Shown here piece by piece: positions 6,462-13,174 of a stretch of 22,003 nucleotides of DNA. The position numbers and the translations under genes are program-made. The DNA lies in the IMG/VR virus record IMGVR_UViG_3300021389_000172, positions 1-22,003 of that record. One strand, 5' to 3'. Origin of the DNA: a virus. The notes beneath the pieces are model-generated. The model was not told the origin of the DNA. It saw only the letters and a list, made by a program, of their open reading frames with translations, and searched no databases. How positions within the stretch are numbered: the stretch's first letter is position 1; each line of letters starts with the position of its first letter.

Positions 6462-7050
6462 AGGGGGTGTTTTTGGTATTGGTATAAACGATGTTGACGG
6501 AGTAGTTTACCAGAAGAACTCTGAAGGTGTATATGCGGTCGATCCTTTTTACTACAAGTGGAAGAAGATGCTTGAGAGGGTCTATTACAAGAAGTGCCAC
6601 AACCTACAACCTAACTACCTAGGTATAACATTACACGAGCCTTGGCTCAGGTTTTCTACCTTCAAGAATTGGATGTTAGACCACCAGTGGGAAGGTAAGG
6701 AATTGGACAAAGACCTCTTAGGTGATGGTACGTTATATTCCCCAGACACTTGCTGTTTTGTTTACGATAAGACAAACAACTTCTTGAAGACGCCCAAGAT
6801 GAAAGGTAGAGACCCTAGTCTTCCTATAGGGGTAACACTTAGGTATGGTAAGTTTGTAGCTACTATCTCAGACTTTACTGTAAGCAAAACTTTGAGCCTA
6901 GGTACTTTTGACAATCCTATGGATGCCCATTTAGCATGGCTAAGTAATAAACGTAGGCTGGCTTACTTATTGGCTGACATGGAACACGACCCCAGAGTGA
7001 AGGAAGCCCTAAGGGGTAGGTACAAGGAGTCTTTGTGGGATGGTAGCTAA
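6403..7050 (+). CDS. Putative DNA-binding homing-endonuclease-type phage protein
   Basis: The layout matches a widespread T7-like and marine phage family. The N-terminus has GIGINDVDG, followed by YYKWKKMLERVY, a WLRFSTFKNWM segment and LDKDLL...YSPDTCCFV (about residues 105-125), a layout like HNH-related homing enzymes. A C-terminal AP2-like DNA-binding stretch (PIGVTLRYGKFVATI ... LGTFDNPMDAHLAW) ends before DPRVKEALRGRY. The open frame extends to a TTG at 6397, but ATG 6403 sits ten bases after AAAGG and is preferred. It overlaps the 5'-3' exonuclease end by 59 bases, an unusually long overlap here that suggests a late insertion. Catalytic residues are not certain, so it might only bind DNA. 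Confidence 0.65.
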   Translation: MQNSCTLDATKVKSGKPRSKGGVFGIGINDVDGVVYQKNSEGVYAVDPFYYKWKKMLERVYYKKCHNLQPNYLGITLHEPWLRFSTFKNWMLDHQWEGKELDKDLLGDGTLYSPDTCCFVYDKTNNFLKTPKMKGRDPSLPIGVTLRYGKFVATISDFTVSKTLSLGTFDNPMDAHLAWLSNKRRLAYLLADMEHDPRVKEALRGRYKESLWDGS

Positions 7051-7411
7051 AAGGGAACACTTCAGGTCAGGTCTTGAGTACAAGATAGCTTGTGACTTAG
7101 ATGACAAGGGGTACACCTACGAATACGAGACCTTCAAGATCAAGTACCAAAGGAAAATCTCTAGCTACACACCTGACTTCCGTTTACCTAATGGCATCAT
7201 TATAGAAGGGAAGGGTTTGTTTTGTAGTTCCGATAGGTCTAAGCACTTGTTGGTTAAAGAGCAACACCCTGAGTTAGACATTAGGTTTGTCTTTAGTAAC
7301 AGTAAGTCTAAGTTGTACAAAGGGTCTAAGAATACTTATGGTGACTGGTGTAGTCAACACGGGTTCAAATACTCGGATAAGTTAGTGCCTATAGAATGGC
7401 TAAAGGAGTAA
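7040..7411 (+). CDS. Endonuclease I, Holliday-junction resolvase (T7 gp3-like)
   Basis: This is a close match to T7 endonuclease I, which cuts branched DNA and helps break down host DNA. Shared blocks are FRSGLE, SYTPDFRLPNGIIIEGKGL, KHLLVKEQHPELDIRFVFS, KLYKGSKNTYG and DKLVPIEWLKE. The catalytic set E13, D46, E56 and K58 keeps the T7 spacing (E20, D55, E65, K67). At 123 residues it is shorter than T7 gp3 (149), lacking part of the N-terminus and the basic C-terminal tail. The ATG at 7040 has AAGGAG ten bases upstream. It lies between two probable homing-type genes. Confidence 0.93.
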   Translation: MVAKREHFRSGLEYKIACDLDDKGYTYEYETFKIKYQRKISSYTPDFRLPNGIIIEGKGLFCSSDRSKHLLVKEQHPELDIRFVFSNSKSKLYKGSKNTYGDWCSQHGFKYSDKLVPIEWLKE

Positions 7412-7414
7412 CTA

Positions 7415-7732
7415 ATGAAACGATTAAAGATTAGGGCAGGGCTTCTGTTAGTTAGCTTTGGGCTTTGGCTAGGTAAGATTGGTGTAGACATGACTGGAGT
7501 AACCTTTAACACTACAAAGATACACAATGTCGTTAGTGGCCCTTTCTGTCAAGAGGACTTAGGTAGTGATTGGGATGGGCCAGATGAGGCTGAGTGTTAC
7601 CTTAATGTACTGCTAGAGGACGAAGGTAAGATCAATGAAGTAGAATGGTACTTCGGTACGCTAGATGAGGCATATGACATGGTTAAGCACTTTAAGGTTA
7701 CTATTGAACCTATCGAAGTTAGGGGTTACTAA
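7415..7732 (+). CDS. Hypothetical protein with N-terminal membrane segment, 105 aa
   Basis: A basic N-terminus (MKRLKIR) is followed by a hydrophobic stretch (about 8-24), so the protein is either membrane-anchored or exported. The remainder is acidic, with two Cys and several Trp and Tyr residues. AAAGGAG stands just before the ATG. It is not recognised. Its stop is shared with the ATG of the next gene (TAATG). Confidence 0.7.
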   Translation: MKRLKIRAGLLLVSFGLWLGKIGVDMTGVTFNTTKIHNVVSGPFCQEDLGSDWDGPDEAECYLNVLLEDEGKINEVEWYFGTLDEAYDMVKHFKVTIEPIEVRGY

Positions 7733-7953
7733 TGGGTGATGATCTTATTAAAGCAGCTACTAATGCCCACATGACAATAGAAGCTGTTTACAAGTGGGTT
7801 GACATGGTTGATGAAGCTGGCGGTTTAACTTGCATCGGCGGTGTAGCCAAAGCAAACGCAATGTTTGACAGCCTAAAGAAAAATAGAAAGCGTTTAGATA
7901 CTCTTGTTACAGAGCCACTGATTAAAGCTATTAAGGAGCTAGGGGATGGGTAA
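7732..7953 (+). CDS. Hypothetical small helical protein, 73 aa
   Basis: This short protein is mainly helical with a Gly-rich middle (AGGLTCIGGVAKA). No known motif is seen. AGGGG lies upstream of the start, and the 3' end overlaps the HNH gene at 7946 by eight bases. It is part of the same tightly coupled run as its neighbours. Confidence 0.65.
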   Translation: MGDDLIKAATNAHMTIEAVYKWVDMVDEAGGLTCIGGVAKANAMFDSLKKNRKRLDTLVTEPLIKAIKELGDG

Positions 7954-8461
7954 AGATTATTTGGTAGAGGGTTATGGGGTAACACCTTGTGGTATAGTCT
8001 TTTCTAAAGAGCGTGAACAAGAGATTAATAACAGGTGGGGTGGTACAACAGTACGCATCCTCAAGGGACGTAACATCAAACCATACACTGACAGTAAAGG
8101 ACGTTACCAATACGTGCATCTTGGTGGGGATGCTAGAGTGAGTGTTCATAGGTTAGTTGCATCTGTCTACCTACCCAACCCCGATGATAAACCCTGTGTA
8201 CACCACAAAGACAGTAACCCCAAGAATAACAAAGTTACCAACCTTGAGTGGGTAACTCATGAAGAAAACATGCGTTATGCCTCTGGGGATGGAAATATTA
8301 AGAATTTCTACGGGAAACAGAAGTTGAAACCTTCTGACTGTACGGATAGTGTACTTCTGAAGGAGTATGAACGTGTAGGGAGTATCACGAAAATGGGAGG
8401 TTTTATGGGTTGCAGTAGGACGACTATTGGGCGTTATATGAAAAAAAGGGAGCTTCTGTAA
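7946..8461 (+). CDS. HNH homing endonuclease
   Basis: The protein has a central HNH_3-type domain: VHRLVASVYLPNP (67-79), then CVHHKDSNPKNNKVTNLEWV (84-103), with H86, H87, D89 and N99 in the usual places, and EENMRYA after it. The N-terminal region (YGVTPCGIVFS ... GRYQYVHL) looks like a NUMOD-type recognition segment. The C-terminus (SITKMGGFMGCSRTTIGRYM) looks like a helix-turn-helix. This recognition-HNH-HTH order is typical of free-standing phage homing nucleases that cut related phage genomes. It is inserted between small ORFs and the phosphoesterase gene. The start has AAGGAG upstream. Confidence 0.88.
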   Translation: MGKDYLVEGYGVTPCGIVFSKEREQEINNRWGGTTVRILKGRNIKPYTDSKGRYQYVHLGGDARVSVHRLVASVYLPNPDDKPCVHHKDSNPKNNKVTNLEWVTHEENMRYASGDGNIKNFYGKQKLKPSDCTDSVLLKEYERVGSITKMGGFMGCSRTTIGRYMKKRELL

Positions 8462-9237
8462 TGGGAAAGGAATATCTAGTATGTCCCGACAGTCATTCCC
8501 ATCCAGACCACAATAACGATAGAGCTGACTGGCTAGGGCAGTTCATTAAAGACCGTAAACCTGATGTTGTAGTTAATATGGGGGATACTTGGGACTTGCC
8601 TTCCTTGAGTTCTTTCGATAAGGGCAAGGCTTCTTTTAACGGCGCTAACTACGAGAAGGATATTAATGCTGGGTTAGACTTCCAAGATCGCATGTGGCAC
8701 CCTATTAAGCAATCTAAGAAGAAACAACCCCGTAAGGTATTCCTAGTTGGGAATCATGAACAGAGGCTCAACAAGGTACTTGAGTACGAACCCCACTTGG
8801 CAGGTGACCGCTACGGTATCAGCTTCAAGAACTTCCAGCTTGACAATTACTACCATGATGTCGTAGAGTATGAAGGTGGTACACCGGGTATCATTAACCT
8901 AGATGGGATTTCCTTTGCTCACTTCATGGTGTCAGGTCTTATGGGGCGTCCTATCGGTGGTGAGCATCATGCTTCTAGCCTACTACAGAAGAACTACAGC
9001 TCTTGTATTGTAGGCCACAGCCATACAGCAGACTTTGCCATTAGGTCAGGCTCCAGTGGTAAGACTATCATGGGGCTGGTGTGTGGTGTCTACCAAGATT
9101 TCGATAGTGGTTGGGCTGGCTTGTGTAACCGACTTTGGTGGAGAGGTCTTGTGTATCTTAAGAATGTGGATGAGGGAGTCTTCGAGCCGGAGTTTATCTC
9201 TATGGAGTCACTAAGGAGAGCTTATGGGAAAGCGTGA
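8461..9237 (+). CDS. Calcineurin-like metallophosphoesterase
   Basis: The two-metal phosphoesterase motifs appear in order: D10-x-H12 (PDSHSHP), GDTWD at 41-45, GNHE at 97-100, H154 (SFAH) and GHSH at 185-188. The length, 258 residues, is normal. Such enzymes hydrolyse phosphomonoesters or phosphodiesters; the substrate cannot be deduced. Phage members are often found near nucleotide-metabolism genes, as here. The start follows GGGAG and shares a base with the HNH stop (TAATG). The end overlaps the methyltransferase-like gene by 14 bases. Confidence 0.88.
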   Translation: MGKEYLVCPDSHSHPDHNNDRADWLGQFIKDRKPDVVVNMGDTWDLPSLSSFDKGKASFNGANYEKDINAGLDFQDRMWHPIKQSKKKQPRKVFLVGNHEQRLNKVLEYEPHLAGDRYGISFKNFQLDNYYHDVVEYEGGTPGIINLDGISFAHFMVSGLMGRPIGGEHHASSLLQKNYSSCIVGHSHTADFAIRSGSSGKTIMGLVCGVYQDFDSGWAGLCNRLWWRGLVYLKNVDEGVFEPEFISMESLRRAYGKA

Positions 9238-9763
9238 AGAGGTAAAACTATACGGCAAGGTAGAAAAAGACTACTACCCGACTGTAGACCCCGATGCAGT
9301 AATACCTTTGTTACCCTACATCCGTGGTAAGACCTATGCTGAACCCTTCTACGGGGAAGGACACCTAGAGGACTTACTTATGGACGTAGCTACATGCAAG
9401 TGGAGGAGTGACATTAGGGAGACTGTAGGTAGTTCTAAGGTACTGTCAGCTACGGAAGTTACGGAAGAGGATGTCTTTGGTATAGACTGCTTCATAAGTA
9501 ACCCTCCTTTTACCAAAAGTGTACTTTTACCTTGCATTGAACACCTAAGTAGTCTACTACCTACATGGTTACTACTACCCGCTGATATGCTACACAATAA
9601 GTACATGTCACCTCATATGACGAGATGCGAGTTGGTACTATCGGTGGGTAGACTTTGTTGGTTCCCTAACGCTGAAGGTAAGATGGTAAAGGGAGTTGAT
9701 AATTTCTGCTGGTATAAGTTTGTAGACTACGAGACTAACACGACATTCAAAGGGAGACTATAA
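9224..9763 (+). CDS. SAM-dependent methyltransferase-like protein (N6-adenine type)
   Basis: The protein has a probable motif I, AEPFYGEGHLEDLL (39-52), resembling the Gly-rich SAM-binding loop of adenine methyltransferases, and motif IV, ISNPPF (91-96), the NPPF catalytic motif of N6-adenine enzymes. At 179 residues it is short, with little room for a target-recognition domain. It could methylate phage DNA, with or without strict sequence preference, as anti-restriction protection; it may also be inactive or act on RNA. An AAGGAG site precedes the ATG, which lies inside the phosphoesterase gene. Confidence 0.75.
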   Translation: MGKREEVKLYGKVEKDYYPTVDPDAVIPLLPYIRGKTYAEPFYGEGHLEDLLMDVATCKWRSDIRETVGSSKVLSATEVTEEDVFGIDCFISNPPFTKSVLLPCIEHLSSLLPTWLLLPADMLHNKYMSPHMTRCELVLSVGRLCWFPNAEGKMVKGVDNFCWYKFVDYETNTTFKGRL

Positions 9764-10197
9764 TGCTAACTACAGAACAGATCGACTCATGGGACTACTA
9801 CGACATGATTGGACCTACAAAGACTGTACCTGAGATGGTACGTGAGTTTGCTAGGACTATGGGGCAAAAGAAAAACTCTACTTTGTCTGAAACTCTTATT
9901 GACGAGGAATATGAAGAGTGGACCTATGAAGTTAATCTTCAGTCCTCAGAGGTCTCTAAATACTACGGGGAAGAATATGACCCTGCCAAAGAACTAAAGG
10001 AGCTATCTGACCTTAACTATGTTATCCACGGGTATGCAGACTCTCGCGGATGGGATTTGGAAGAGTCTACTCGTAGGGTACATGAGAACAACATGGGACG
10101 GTGTATTCAACCTGATGGCAGTGTCCAAAGGCGTGAGGATGGTAAGATTCTAAAGAACAAGGATTATCCTAAGGTGCAACTAGGGGACCTAGTATGA
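9763..10197 (+). CDS. MazG/PRA-PH-like nucleotide pyrophosphohydrolase
   Basis: All-alpha pyrophosphohydrolase signatures are visible: LIDEEYEEW (46-53) as the E-x2-E helix and KELSDLNYVIHGY (79-91) as the E-x2-D helix, followed by VHENNMGR (106-113). The ending (GKILKNKDYP) is characteristic of phage PRA-PH-like proteins. Enzymes of this fold hydrolyse nucleoside triphosphates to monophosphates, and phage versions may clean the nucleotide pool or affect alarmone levels. It sits between the methyltransferase-like gene and the reductase operon end. The 3' end overlaps the next ORF (10194) by four bases. Confidence 0.85.
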   Translation: MLTTEQIDSWDYYDMIGPTKTVPEMVREFARTMGQKKNSTLSETLIDEEYEEWTYEVNLQSSEVSKYYGEEYDPAKELKELSDLNYVIHGYADSRGWDLEESTRRVHENNMGRCIQPDGSVQRREDGKILKNKDYPKVQLGDLV

Positions 10198-10370
10198 GTT
10201 TCAATAACATAACCCCCGCGTGGATAATCTATGCAGACAACGCTATCCAAAACTATATCAGTGGTGTGGTTACCTACGAGACTGCTAGGAGGTTCCTAGA
10301 GGAACTAGGGGCTACACCAAAGGTGATGGACCGACTAATGGAATGTAAGAAAGAGAAAGAACAACAATGA
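10194..10370 (+). CDS. Hypothetical 58-aa protein
   Basis: A short frame of 58 codons runs from ATG at 10194 to TGA at 10368-10370 and overlaps both neighbours (ATGA on each side), with AGGGGACC before its start. The peptide has a helical middle (YETARRFLEELGATPKVMDR) and a charged tail (CKKEKEQQ). The perfect tiling between the MazG-like gene and the reductase argues that it is real. No function is recognised; it is too small to be a reductase subunit. Confidence 0.7.
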   Translation: MSFNNITPAWIIYADNAIQNYISGVVTYETARRFLEELGATPKVMDRLMECKKEKEQQ

Positions 10371-12061
10371 GTAAGTATAAGTCCAATCTAAACCCCATGT
10401 TTCGTAGCAAGTTCTCGGAAGACATCTTTAACCACAAGTATCGACATGAAGGCGCGGAGACGTGGGCTTCCCTGTCTAAGACTTTGGTTGAAGATGTTAT
10501 GTCTGCTGGCGGTGATGCCGTTACTAAAGAGGACAAGGACCAACTTGAGAAATACATTCGTGAATTGAAGTTTATTCCCGGCGGTCGTTACCTTTACTAC
10601 GCTGGACGCCTTAATAAATTCTTTAATAACTGCTACCTACTTAAAGCGGAAGAAGATACTCGTGAGGATTGGGCTAACCTCTCTTGGAAAGCTGAGTCTT
10701 GCTTAATGACTGGCGGTGGTATCGGGGTTGACTACTCTGTATATCGTGCAGAGGGTACACCTATTCACAAAACTGGCGGCGAAGCCTCAGGGCCAATCCC
10801 TAAGATGAATATGCTGAATGAGATTGGTCGGCGTGTTATGCAAGGTGGCTCCCGTCGATCTGCTATCTATGCCTCTCTTAACTGGCAGCACGGGGATATT
10901 GAGAAGTTCCTAAAGGCTAAGGACTGGGAATCAATGCCTGTAGGTAAAACAGGTAAGACCCTGTGGGACATCAAACAAGACGATTTTAACTTCCCAGCCC
11001 CACTGGATATGACTAATATCTCTGTAAACTACGACACTGAATGGCTTCTCAACTACTGGAAAACTGGTGACACTGGTAGTGTATTCAAGCAGAATGTACG
11101 TCAGGCTATGCAGACAGCGGAACCGGGGTTTTCCTTTAACTTCTTTGACAAAGAGAAAGAGACACTACGCAACGCATGTACCGAAGTCACCTCAGAGGAT
11201 GATAGTGATGTTTGTAACCTAGGCTCTTTGAACTTTGGTCGTATTGAGAGCATTGAAGAACTTCGGGATGTAGTTCGTTTGGGTACAATGTTCTTGATCT
11301 GTGGTACACTTAAGGCACAACTACCCTACGATAAGGTCTATCTAACACGGGCTAAGAACCGCCGACTTGGGCTTGGTTTTATGGGTGTACATGAGTGGTT
11401 GATTAAGAAGAACTACAAGTATGAGGTTACACCAGAGCTTCACCAGTGGTTGTCTGTCTATGAGGGTGTGTCGGATAGCGTAAGTAAGGACTTTGCTGAC
11501 CGCCTAAGTATCTCTCGTCCTGTGGCAAACCGTGCAGTTGCTCCTACAGGCTCTATTGGTATCCTAGCAGGTACGTCCACAGGTATTGAACCTATCTTTG
11601 CTGTAGCCTATAAACGGCGATACCTCAAAGGGAAGGACAAATGGGCCTATCAGTATGTTGTAGATAGTGCAGCACAGGAGTTGATTGAGTTCTATGGTGC
11701 TGACCCCAATAAGGTAGAGAGTGCTATTGACCTTGCGGATAAATATGAGCAGCGTATTAAGTTTCAAGCTGACGTACAGGACTATGTGGATATGTCAATC
11801 TCGTCTACAATCAACCTACCATCTTGGGGTAGTAAACTAAACAATGAAGATACGGTAGATAAATTCGCTAGTACACTTGCGTCCTATGCACACAGACTTC
11901 GGGGGTTTACTTGTTACCCCGATGGTGCGCGTGGTGGTCAGCCTTTGACTTCTGTACCATACTCCGAGGCTGTAAGTAAGCTAGGGGAAGAGTTCTATGA
12001 GCATGTTGAGACACATGATATCTGTGATATTAGTGGTTCTGGTGGTAGTTGTGGTGTGTAG
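10367..12061 (+). CDS. Class II (B12-dependent) ribonucleotide reductase
   Basis: It reduces ribonucleotides to deoxyribonucleotides using adenosylcobalamin, with no separate radical subunit; no NrdB-like gene is seen nearby. Visible marks are the redox Cys NNCY (C89), the radical site NACTE (N269, C271, E273), the partner Cys in CNLGSLN (C283), RLGLGFMG (333-340) and the PTGSIGILAGTSTGIEPIFA block near 390. The C-terminus ends CDISGSGGSCGV and could carry the swinging disulfide, though the Cys pair is wider apart than the usual CxxC or CxxxxC. At 564 residues it is shorter than many class II enzymes. The start is ATGA-coupled to the ORF before it; the end has tandem stops (TAG TAA). It is a key supplier of dNTPs for phage replication. 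Confidence 0.9.
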   Translation: MSKYKSNLNPMFRSKFSEDIFNHKYRHEGAETWASLSKTLVEDVMSAGGDAVTKEDKDQLEKYIRELKFIPGGRYLYYAGRLNKFFNNCYLLKAEEDTREDWANLSWKAESCLMTGGGIGVDYSVYRAEGTPIHKTGGEASGPIPKMNMLNEIGRRVMQGGSRRSAIYASLNWQHGDIEKFLKAKDWESMPVGKTGKTLWDIKQDDFNFPAPLDMTNISVNYDTEWLLNYWKTGDTGSVFKQNVRQAMQTAEPGFSFNFFDKEKETLRNACTEVTSEDDSDVCNLGSLNFGRIESIEELRDVVRLGTMFLICGTLKAQLPYDKVYLTRAKNRRLGLGFMGVHEWLIKKNYKYEVTPELHQWLSVYEGVSDSVSKDFADRLSISRPVANRAVAPTGSIGILAGTSTGIEPIFAVAYKRRYLKGKDKWAYQYVVDSAAQELIEFYGADPNKVESAIDLADKYEQRIKFQADVQDYVDMSISSTINLPSWGSKLNNEDTVDKFASTLASYAHRLRGFTCYPDGARGGQPLTSVPYSEAVSKLGEEFYEHVETHDICDISGSGGSCGV

Positions 12062-12082
12062 TAATACCTAAGAATCCTGAAG

Positions 12083-12128
12083 CAACACTTGACAAACAAC
12101 TAAAGTATCCCTACGTAGGGGGTACCAA
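12083..12128 (+). promoter_or_regulatory. Candidate promoter or regulatory element before the tRNA
   Basis: The 67-base gap after the reductase gene contains a perfect -35 hexamer TTGACA (12089-12094). No good -10 lies at the right distance (TACGTA at 12112 is poor). The decamer CAACACTTGA (12083-12092) also occurs at 3808-3817 in the other main + strand gap. A short palindrome CTACGTAG (12111-12118) follows. This may be a promoter for the tRNA and downstream genes, or a processing or regulatory site. Confidence 0.35.
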
Positions 12129-12205
12129 GGCCAATTAGCTCAACTGGATAGAGCAATCCCCTCCTAAGGGATAGGTTACGTGTTCGACTCACGTATTGGC
12201 CGCCA
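12129..12205 (+). tRNA. tRNA-Arg (anticodon CCU)
   Basis: A full cloverleaf can be drawn. The acceptor stem is GGCCAAT with ATTGGCC, the D arm is GCTC with GAGC, the anticodon stem is ATCCC with GGGAT around loop CTCCTAA (anticodon CCT), and the T arm is ACGTG with CACGT around TTCGACT. The discriminator G and an encoded CCA end (12203-12205) follow, giving 77 nucleotides. It reads AGG, an Arg codon that recurs in this phage's genes and is rare in many bacteria, so it probably supplements the host supply. Confidence 0.93.
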
Positions 12206-12232
12206 ATATATTTTAACTTGAGGAGATAGCGT

Positions 12233-12652
12233 ATGGAACATGAGTTTAAGGTTGGTGATAAAGTCCGTGTGGTAGATACGGTTTATGGTCACGGGTTTGA
12301 TATTGGTGACGTAGTTACAGTGGTGGGGGTTAATGAGGGTGATTATGAATGTAACGGGGTAGGATCACGGGGTACTTGGTTTCTTGTAGACGAGGAGGTG
12401 GAGTTGGTAACTACCCAAGACACACCCAAACCTTTTGACCCTGTGAGTAAACCTAGTCACTACAACCAATATGGCATTGAAGCTATTGATGCTATTCGTG
12501 CATCCCTTGGGCCTGTAGGTTTCCAAGCCTACTGTAAAGGTAATGTGATTAAATACTTGTGGCGTTACGAATACAAAAATGGCCTTGAGGACTTGAAGAA
12601 GGCTCAAGTATATCTTAATTGGATGGTAGAATCAAAGGAGGCTACAGAATGA
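12233..12652 (+). CDS. DUF3310 protein, nucleotide-kinase-like (T7 gp1.7 C-terminal type)
   Basis: Residues 72-130 form a classic DUF3310 domain: SKPSHYNQYGIEAIDAI, then FQAYCKGNVIKYLWRYEYKN and DLKKAQVYLNW. The domain is shared with T7 gp1.7, described as a nucleotide kinase. Residues 1-60 form a separate small beta domain (FKVGDKVRVVD ... FDIGDVVTVVGV), like an SH3-type fold. Its place after the reductase suits a role in nucleotide metabolism. GAGGAG precedes the ATG. Biochemical activity is inferred from the family only. Confidence 0.82.
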   Translation: MEHEFKVGDKVRVVDTVYGHGFDIGDVVTVVGVNEGDYECNGVGSRGTWFLVDEEVELVTTQDTPKPFDPVSKPSHYNQYGIEAIDAIRASLGPVGFQAYCKGNVIKYLWRYEYKNGLEDLKKAQVYLNWMVESKEATE

Positions 12653-12831
12653 AGTACGTTAGAGTAATTATGGTACTATCTTTTATCTTTCTGTTTTGGT
12701 ACGGCTGGGGTAGTAACCTTGTCACACTTTACCAAAAGTCAGATACTATGAGTACGGGGCAGATTGTAGTACGTGGGGTAGGTATCCCTATCTTACCTAT
12801 TGGGGTAGTAATGGGATACATTGGAGAATGA
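12649..12831 (+). CDS. Small membrane protein, 60 aa
   Basis: Two hydrophobic segments (about residues 5-22 and 40-57) predict a two-pass membrane protein. The frame is open back to 12619, but ATG 12649 has a perfect AAAGGAGG site and overlaps the DUF3310 stop, so it is the preferred start. It ends with ATGA coupling to the next gene. No function is recognised. A regulatory or host-membrane role is possible, and a lysis role is less likely since the lysis genes lie on the other strand. Confidence 0.65.
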   Translation: MKYVRVIMVLSFIFLFWYGWGSNLVTLYQKSDTMSTGQIVVRGVGIPILPIGVVMGYIGE

Positions 12832-13118
12832 ATACGCTTAAGTATATTTACCTAGCAGCAGCCCTAGTGTTGGCTACACCCACCTATGGGAATACAGTAG
12901 AAACCTGTTATACATACTCTGAGATTGTCCTTAACACTGCTAATCTACGTGACCAAGGGCTGACACCTAAGGAAGTCCTAGAGATACTACTTCGAGTAGG
13001 TATGCCCCTAGAGGTGGCTAAGACACTCTTGGTGTATGTGTATGCAGTAGGGGCTAAGGTAGGGCCAGAGGAACTACAAGCTAACTTTATGAATACCTGT
13101 GTAGGTGACCAAGCGTAG
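12828..13118 (+). CDS. Small exported protein, 96 aa
   Basis: An N-terminal signal peptide (basic start, hydrophobic core YLAAALVLATP, likely cleavage near TYG-N at 21-22) leaves a mature protein of about 75 residues with two Cys (C27 and C91), which could form a disulfide in the periplasm. The middle is helical. It ends in tandem stops (TAG TAG) just before the terminator. A phage-encoded periplasmic protein expressed with early or middle genes may act in superinfection exclusion or envelope changes, but that is only an idea from location. Confidence 0.65.
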   Translation: MNTLKYIYLAAALVLATPTYGNTVETCYTYSEIVLNTANLRDQGLTPKEVLEILLRVGMPLEVAKTLLVYVYAVGAKVGPEELQANFMNTCVGDQA

Positions 13119-13132
13119 TAGTTAGACAAAAG

Positions 13133-13173
13133 AAAACCCCCAAGGAGTCCACTCAGGATTCCTTGGGGGTTTT
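13133..13173. terminator. Bidirectional intrinsic terminator between convergent arms
   Basis: AAAACCCCCAAGGA (13133-13146) pairs exactly with TCCTTGGGGGTTTT (13160-13173). The stem continues four more pairs (GTCC with GGAT, one G-T) to a five-base loop ACTCA. T-runs follow on the + strand, and T-runs also follow on the complementary strand (from the AAAAGAAAA at 13128-13136). It lies 14 bases after the last + strand gene and just past the last - strand gene, so it should stop transcripts from both sides. Confidence 0.93.
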
Positions 13174-13174
13174 G

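Noticed and set aside
8441-8450. A7-G3 run near the end of the HNH gene as a possible programmed frameshift
   Set aside because: The reading phase does not give the usual A-AAA-AAG slippery arrangement, and the next gene has its own ribosome site and ATG; no fused product is expected.
12111-12118. CTACGTAG palindrome as an attachment site next to the tRNA
   Set aside because: It is short, no integrase or excisionase is present in the window, and nothing else indicates integration.
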